Assembly (NCBI GenBank): GCA_947589335.1
Contig: CANPZH010000060.1
Coordinates: 1 to 8,860, forward strand
Length of the DNA stretch: 8,860 nucleotides
DNA from: an uncultured Clostridia bacterium
Lineage (GTDB): Bacteria; Bacillota; Clostridia; Christensenellales; Borkfalkiaceae
Reading direction: 5' to 3'
The translations under genes and the position numbers were made by a program. The notes under the pieces are model-generated. The model did not search any database, had not been told where the DNA came from, and saw nothing but the letters and a program-made list of their open reading frames with translations. Below are positions 6,917-8,860 of this stretch, in pieces. Positions within the stretch are counted from its first letter, which is position 1. Each line of letters opens with the position of its first letter.

Positions 6917-7200
6917 AAAGAAATTTGCGAGGAAATGTGCTCTTTTGCCTTAACCCGCGTGATCCTCTCATTCGTTCCATCGGACAAGAAGCCGTAGGAA
7001 TGCGGCAAATTGTGTGCGCTTATGGAAAAGCGTGGTTTTCCAACGCGCAGTAATTTGGGGGAGCAAATTCCCCTTGGCGCCCCTATTAGGGGAGCTGTCA
7101 CGAACAAAGTGAGTGACTGAGGGGTTTTAACCCTTTTGGCGCTTACGCGCCACTTTCCCTAAAAGGGACAGCGAGGGGGTGAATGCGAAAGCATTCCTAA
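6917..7200. repeat. Hairpin-rich intergenic repeat, copy 2
   Basis: This second tandem copy keeps the about 103-base core, the GCGCAGTAATTT block (7045-7056) and the terminal GAGGGGGTG, but the stems between these anchors differ in sequence from copy 1. For example TGGAAAA/TTTTCCA (7023-7029 with 7036-7042) replaces GCAGGG/CCCTGC. Other stems are CCCCT/AGGGG (7080-7092), TGGCGC/GCGCCA (7137-7152), TCCCT/AGGGA (7156-7168) and GAATGC-GAAA-GCATTC (7181-7196), the last with a GNRA tetraloop. No gene is supported here. Confidence 0.75.
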
Positions 7201-7342
7201 TACGTCATTCTGCCCCGCGCGAAGTTCTGATTCTCTAAGGGCGGCACGAGCGCGTAGCGCGAAGTAGCGGAGCGTAGTGGAGTCGAAGTATCGCACCTTG
7301 TAATAATGCGGTCCATGTTTCGACTGCGCTCAACATGACGTA
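7201..7342. repeat. MITE-like repeat, left copy
   Basis: A 142-base element bounded by TACGTCAT (7201-7208) and ATGACGTA (7335-7342). Its first about 85 bases closely match 8148-8235, including the block TCTCTAAGGGCGGCACGAGCG. It encodes no transposase, so a non-autonomous element moved by an enzyme encoded elsewhere is inferred. The right part differs from the other copy but keeps the terminal ATGACGT. Confidence 0.75.
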
Positions 7343-7347
7343 AAGGA

Positions 7348-7388
7348 CGGCGCGGCGCGGCATTATGCCACGCCGCACCGGTTTTTTT
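7348..7388 (+). terminator. Intrinsic terminator on the + strand, no obvious upstream gene
   Basis: The stem GCGGCG (7352-7357) with CGCCGC (7371-7376) continues inward across a C/A mismatch to GGCA/TGCC with loop TTA (7363-7365). Outer pairs 7348-7350 with 7378-7380 extend it, and seven T residues follow (7382-7388). In + orientation it is a strong intrinsic terminator. Read on the - strand, downstream of the membrane-protein gene, the T-run is weak (TTTA), so it would serve that gene poorly. Confidence 0.65.
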
Positions 7389-7403
7389 GTACATTAAATT
7401 TCG

Positions 7404-7769
7404 TTAATTGATATTCTTATTTGTCGCGGAAGCTACGCTGTTAGCGGAGCTGTTTTCAGGACGGGAGTTGCTCTTTCCGGGAGTCTGCTGTGCGATTTTT
7501 TGCAGATAATGGACCGTCAATAGTTTGTATGAAAATGCGATCTTCATTACAAAGTAGACGACAACAGAGCCGACTGCGCCGATGATGAACCAAACCAACC
7601 AGGACAAAAAACCGTTCTCAATTCCTAAAATGCGCCCACGGAATGCACATGGATCTATGATTCCCCAAATGAAGAAGAACACAAGGATGATTCCCGCCGT
7701 GATGATGGGCGCTTTTTCGTAAAACGAAAAGTAGTTCAGTTGTTTTTCCAATGGCGATCGTTTTGACAT
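7404..7769 (-). CDS. Small two-helix membrane protein of unknown function
   Basis: The protein has 121 residues. It starts at the ATG whose complement is 7767-7769, with GGAGGT (complement of 7778-7783) 8 bases upstream. Residues 1-19 are hydrophilic and basic. Two hydrophobic helices follow at about 20-38 (IITAGIILVFFFIWGII) and 54-75 (FLSWLVWFIIGAVGSVVVYFVM). They are joined by a short loop with D39, C41 and several basic residues. The tail (about 92-121) is Ser/Asn/Ala-rich and probably disordered. No catalytic motif or known family is recognised. It is divergent from a Cro/CI-type regulator, and its promoter contains paired palindromes, so it is probably repressed by that regulator. Codon use is AT-richer than the genes before 6500, suggesting acquisition. 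Candidate roles such as immunity, holin or toxin are guesses. Confidence 0.7.
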   Translation of the reverse strand: MSKRSPLEKQLNYFSFYEKAPIITAGIILVFFFIWGIIDPCAFRGRILGIENGFLSWLVWFIIGAVGSVVVYFVMKIAFSYKLLTVHYLQKIAQQTPGKSNSRPENSSANSVASATNKNIN

Positions 7770-7799
7770 TTTTTTATACCTCCAAAGATTTCTGAAAGT

Positions 7800-7829
7800 A
7801 GTATATCATACCTAATTAGGTACTGTCAA
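7800..7829 (-). promoter_or_regulatory. Promoter of the small membrane protein gene
   Basis: On the - strand there is a perfect TTGACA (complement of 7824-7829), an 18-base spacer and TATACT (complement of 7800-7805), which is preceded by TGA as an extended -10. Transcription should begin near 7793, leaving a short leader that holds the GGAGGT ribosome site. One palindrome lies wholly in the spacer and another overlaps the -35 box, as expected for a repressible promoter. Confidence 0.75.
7809..7822. promoter_or_regulatory. Operator-like palindrome 1
   Basis: TACCTAATTAGGTA is a perfect 14-bp palindrome located between the -10 and -35 boxes of the membrane-protein promoter. Its half-site TACCT/AGGTA recurs in the neighbouring palindrome, with centres 21 bases apart (two helical turns). 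Binding by the adjacent HTH regulator is inferred. Confidence 0.75.
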
Positions 7830-7846
7830 TACCTTTTTAGGTATTG
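7827..7846. promoter_or_regulatory. Operator-like palindrome 2
   Basis: CAATACCT (7827-7834) and AGGTATTG (7839-7846) flank TTTT. The inner 14 bases, TACCTTTTTAGGTA, share the half-sites of operator 1. It overlaps the -35 box of the - strand promoter and the expected -35 region of the regulator promoter, so it could serve both repression and autoregulation. Confidence 0.75.
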
Positions 7847-7850
7847 CAAA

Positions 7851-7856
7851 TATAAT
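7851..7856 (+). promoter_or_regulatory. -10 box of the HTH regulator gene (leaderless transcript likely)
   Basis: A perfect TATAAT ends 6 bases before the regulator's ATG at 7863, so transcription would begin at or next to the start codon. No -35 match is present 16-18 bases upstream, where operator 2 lies. No Shine-Dalgarno sequence precedes the ATG. The weak -35 plus leaderless arrangement resembles the PRM-cI arrangement of lambda. Confidence 0.6.
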
Positions 7857-7862
7857 ATTTTT

Positions 7863-8066
7863 ATGAAATTTTCTGAGCTTCTGCAAAATTTATTGACGGA
7901 ATTCGACATTACGCAGGCAAAATTATCACGGGATACGGGGATCCCGAAGACGACAATCAGTGGCTGGCTTAATGCGGGAAGATTGCCCGACTACAATGCC
8001 ATCCGTACGCTCTGCATGTACTTTGACATCAGCGCCGATGAGCTTTTGCAGATCAAAAAAGGATAG
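7863..8066 (+). CDS. Cro/CI-family (XRE) helix-turn-helix regulator
   Basis: The 67-residue protein is a single HTH_3-type domain: FSELLQNLLTEF, then the helix-turn-helix (TQAKLSRDTGIPKTTISGWL, about residues 18-37), then LPDYNAIRTLCMYFDISADELL, the usual stabilising helices. There is no C-terminal peptidase or oligomerisation domain, so it resembles a minimal Cro-like or SinR-like repressor binding DNA as a dimer. ATG 7863 is the only Met before the HTH; there is no Shine-Dalgarno site, and TATAAT ends 6 bases upstream, so leaderless translation is likely. Two palindromes in the divergent intergenic region are its probable operators. Predicted targets are the divergent membrane protein and itself. 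An antitoxin role cannot be excluded. Its AT-rich codon use differs from the upstream operon. Confidence 0.88.
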   Translation: MKFSELLQNLLTEFDITQAKLSRDTGIPKTTISGWLNAGRLPDYNAIRTLCMYFDISADELLQIKKG

Positions 8067-8104
8067 GAGCAGAGGCTTTTCGGGGAGGTCTGAAAACAGT
8101 CAGC

Positions 8105-8121
8105 GGGCGACGTGGAGAATG
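8105..8121 (+). repeat. 17-base match to the acpP coding sequence
   Basis: GGGCGACGTGGAGAATG occurs here in non-coding sequence and also inside acpP at 6425-6441, in the same orientation; two of the next three bases also match. The rest of 8067-8147 shows no gene, and no terminator for the regulator is visible. Confidence 0.5.
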
Positions 8122-8147
8122 CCATTCCGCTTTACGTTTCTCTTTAA

Positions 8148-8283
8148 CACGTCATGTTGCCCCGCGCGCAGTTCTATTCTCTAAGGGCGGCACGAGCGCC
8201 AACGGCGCGAAGTAGCGGAGCGAAGCTGAGTCGAGGAATCTCGACCTCAGATTCCTCCTCCCTTCGGTCGTCGGAATGACGTG
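8148..8283. repeat. MITE-like repeat, right copy
   Basis: A 136-base element bounded by CACGTCAT (8148-8155) and ATGACGTG (8276-8283), in direct orientation relative to the left copy. The left about 85 bases match 7201-7286 closely. Small differences fall in a local hairpin: GCGCC-AAC-GGCGC here against GCGC-GTA-GCGC there. It contains an inner stem, GAGGAATCT (8233-8241) with AGATTCCTC (8249-8257). No gene is present in it or in 8284-8403. Confidence 0.75.
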
Positions 8284-8307
8284 GGGGAGGCGGTCGTCGG
8301 GATGAGG
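8265..8307 (+). repeat. Tandem near-duplicate of the MITE-like right end
   Basis: CGGTCGTCGGAATGACG (8265-8281) recurs 26 bases on as CGGTCGTCGGGATGAGG (8291-8307), with 15 of 17 positions identical. It looks like a decayed extra copy of the element's right end. Confidence 0.5.
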
Positions 8308-8403
8308 GAAAGAGAACATCAATCCGTTTTGGGACTTTGAAGGATGCGGTGAAAAAATTTACAAAATTGCGGTCAATGCCTTTCCTTTTTTTACAAGATA
8401 TGG

Positions 8404-8409
8404 TATACT
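8404..8409 (+). promoter_or_regulatory. Extended -10 promoter of the STAS operon
   Basis: TATACT (8404-8409) is preceded by TGG, an extended -10. The -35 region at the proper spacing (TTTCCT, 8381-8386) is a poor match, which TGn can offset. The predicted start near 8416 is immediately before the strong Shine-Dalgarno site at 8417-8424. Confidence 0.55.
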
Positions 8410-8431
8410 GGTTACAAAAGGAGGACTACCC

Positions 8432-8731
8432 GTGGAAATTGTGAAGACGATGGACGGGAACGCCGCCATGCTCTCGCTGAGCGGCTGGCTGGATACGGAC
8501 GGCGCCGCCCGTCTTTCCGAGGCTCTGGACGGCCTGGAGGAGACGGTCAGCGATCTTGTGCTCGATTTGGACGGGCTCGAATATGTGACGTCGATGGGGC
8601 TGAGGCAGCTCGTGCGCGCACAGAGAAAGATGGCGCAGAAGGGGAGCCTTACGATCATCCGCGCCTCTTCGGAAGTGACCGACGTCCTGAAGATGGCGGG
8701 AATCTATGAGAGGTTGAATGTTCTGTCATGA
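8432..8731 (+). CDS. STAS-domain anti-sigma-factor antagonist (SpoIIAA/RsbV-like)
   Basis: This is a 99-residue single STAS domain, the standard size for SpoIIAA- or RsbV-type proteins. It starts at GTG 8432, with AAAGGAGG (8417-8424) 7 bases upstream. The fold is readable: first strands to LSLSGWLDT (14-22), helix AARLSEALDGL, strand DLVLDLDGLEYV (41-52), the switch loop TSMGLRQL with S54 as the expected phosphorylation site, helix to about 70, strand SLTIIRA, and a final helix. Family members bind an anti-sigma kinase when unphosphorylated and release the sigma factor. No kinase, phosphatase or sigma gene is visible; they may lie downstream. The last codons overlap the start of a probable lipoprotein gene, which suggests a co-regulated pair and possibly an envelope-signal input. 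Confidence 0.92.
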   Translation: MEIVKTMDGNAAMLSLSGWLDTDGAARLSEALDGLEETVSDLVLDLDGLEYVTSMGLRQLVRAQRKMAQKGSLTIIRASSEVTDVLKMAGIYERLNVLS

Positions 8732-8860
8732 AAAAGCAACAAAATAAGCGCACGTCGCTCTTTTTACCCGTTCTCTGCACCTATCTCGTTCTGCTCGCCG
8801 CCTGCACGGGTCATGGCGGCGACGCCAGTGACTTCGGCAATACCGAAAAGACGCTCTCAA
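8728..8860 (+). CDS. Probable lipoprotein, N-terminal part (3' truncated by window)
   Basis: Translation from ATG 8728 overlaps the STAS stop as ATGA and stays open to the window end; 44 codons are visible. The start is strongly basic (MKKQQNKR), followed by a hydrophobic core (LFLPVLCTYLVLLAA) and a lipobox LAAC with C26 as the predicted lipidated residue. After it comes a hydrophilic segment (TGHGGDASDFGN). This fits a type II signal peptide and an extracytoplasmic lipoprotein. The nearest ribosome-site match, AGAGG at 8709-8713, is 14 bases away, so translation probably depends on coupling to the STAS gene. A single-pass anchored sensor or PP2C-type phosphatase remains possible, because the domain itself is outside the window. 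Confidence 0.75.
   Translation, partial: MKKQQNKRTSLFLPVLCTYLVLLAACTGHGGDASDFGNTEKTLS

Noticed and set aside
6442..7107. Three overlapping - strand open frames in the repeat region
   Set aside because: Their shared peptides (such as PHSYGFLSD) are just translations of the repeated 103-base core in different frames; no ribosome sites and no consistent frame.
6597..7200. Possible CRISPR array
   Set aside because: Only two copies, each about 0.3 kb, without short regular repeats or spacers and with no cas gene nearby.
7197..7394. Small - strand open frame of 65 codons over the left MITE-like repeat
   Set aside because: It lies inside a non-coding repeat and its hairpin terminator, lacks a ribosome site, and its peptide has no recognisable features.
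7960..8184. Overlapping + strand open frame across the end of the HTH gene
   Set aside because: Out of frame with the well-supported HTH gene, runs into the right MITE-like repeat, and has no ribosome site or domain.
7201..8283. Complete insertion sequence or composite transposon
   Set aside because: No transposase or integrase is encoded between or next to the repeats; only a non-autonomous, MITE-like interpretation is supported.

Overview
The window looks like chromosomal DNA from a GC-rich, Gram-positive-type anaerobe, probably an uncultured gut Clostridia lineage. This is inferred from the gene set (large U32 protein with a Cys cluster, MutS2 with a Smr domain, a YlxY-like deacetylase followed by an M16 peptidase, hypoxanthine-DNA glycosylase), from strong Shine-Dalgarno sites, and from a housekeeping promoter with TTGACA and TACAAT boxes. 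No taxon can be fixed from the sequence alone.

Positions 1-6157 are a tightly packed + strand run of five genes: the C-terminal part of a U32-family protein, mutS2, a membrane-anchored NodB-type polysaccharide deacetylase homologue, an M16 zinc peptidase, and a DNA glycosylase. Two junctions are 4-base ATGA overlaps and the other gaps are 19-48 bases, so the run is probably one operon. Themes are RNA or ribosome quality control (U32, MutS2), cell envelope and proteolysis (the deacetylase and M16 pair resembles the Bacillus ylxY-mlpA order), and base-excision repair. acpP follows as its own unit with a near-consensus promoter (6188-6216) and a strong intrinsic terminator (6512-6536).

Positions 6537-8431 are an accessory region. 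It starts with two tandem copies of a hairpin-rich repeat of about 0.3 kb (6597-7200). Next come two direct copies of a second, MITE-like repeat (7201-7342 and 8148-8283), each ending in a short inverted repeat (ACGTCAT/ATGACGT). Between the MITE-like copies sits a small AT-rich cassette: a two-helix membrane protein on the - strand and a divergent 67-residue Cro/CI-type regulator on the + strand. Their 93-base intergenic region holds two near-identical palindromes centred 21 bases apart, placed in the spacer and over the -35 box of the membrane-protein promoter. The regulator appears to be translated from a leaderless mRNA. This resembles a miniature phage-type switch carried between two MITE-like repeats, and it is the most interesting part of the window.

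Positions 8404-8860 begin a new operon: a STAS-domain anti-sigma-factor antagonist, overlapped by 4 bases with the start of a probable lipoprotein that runs off the window.
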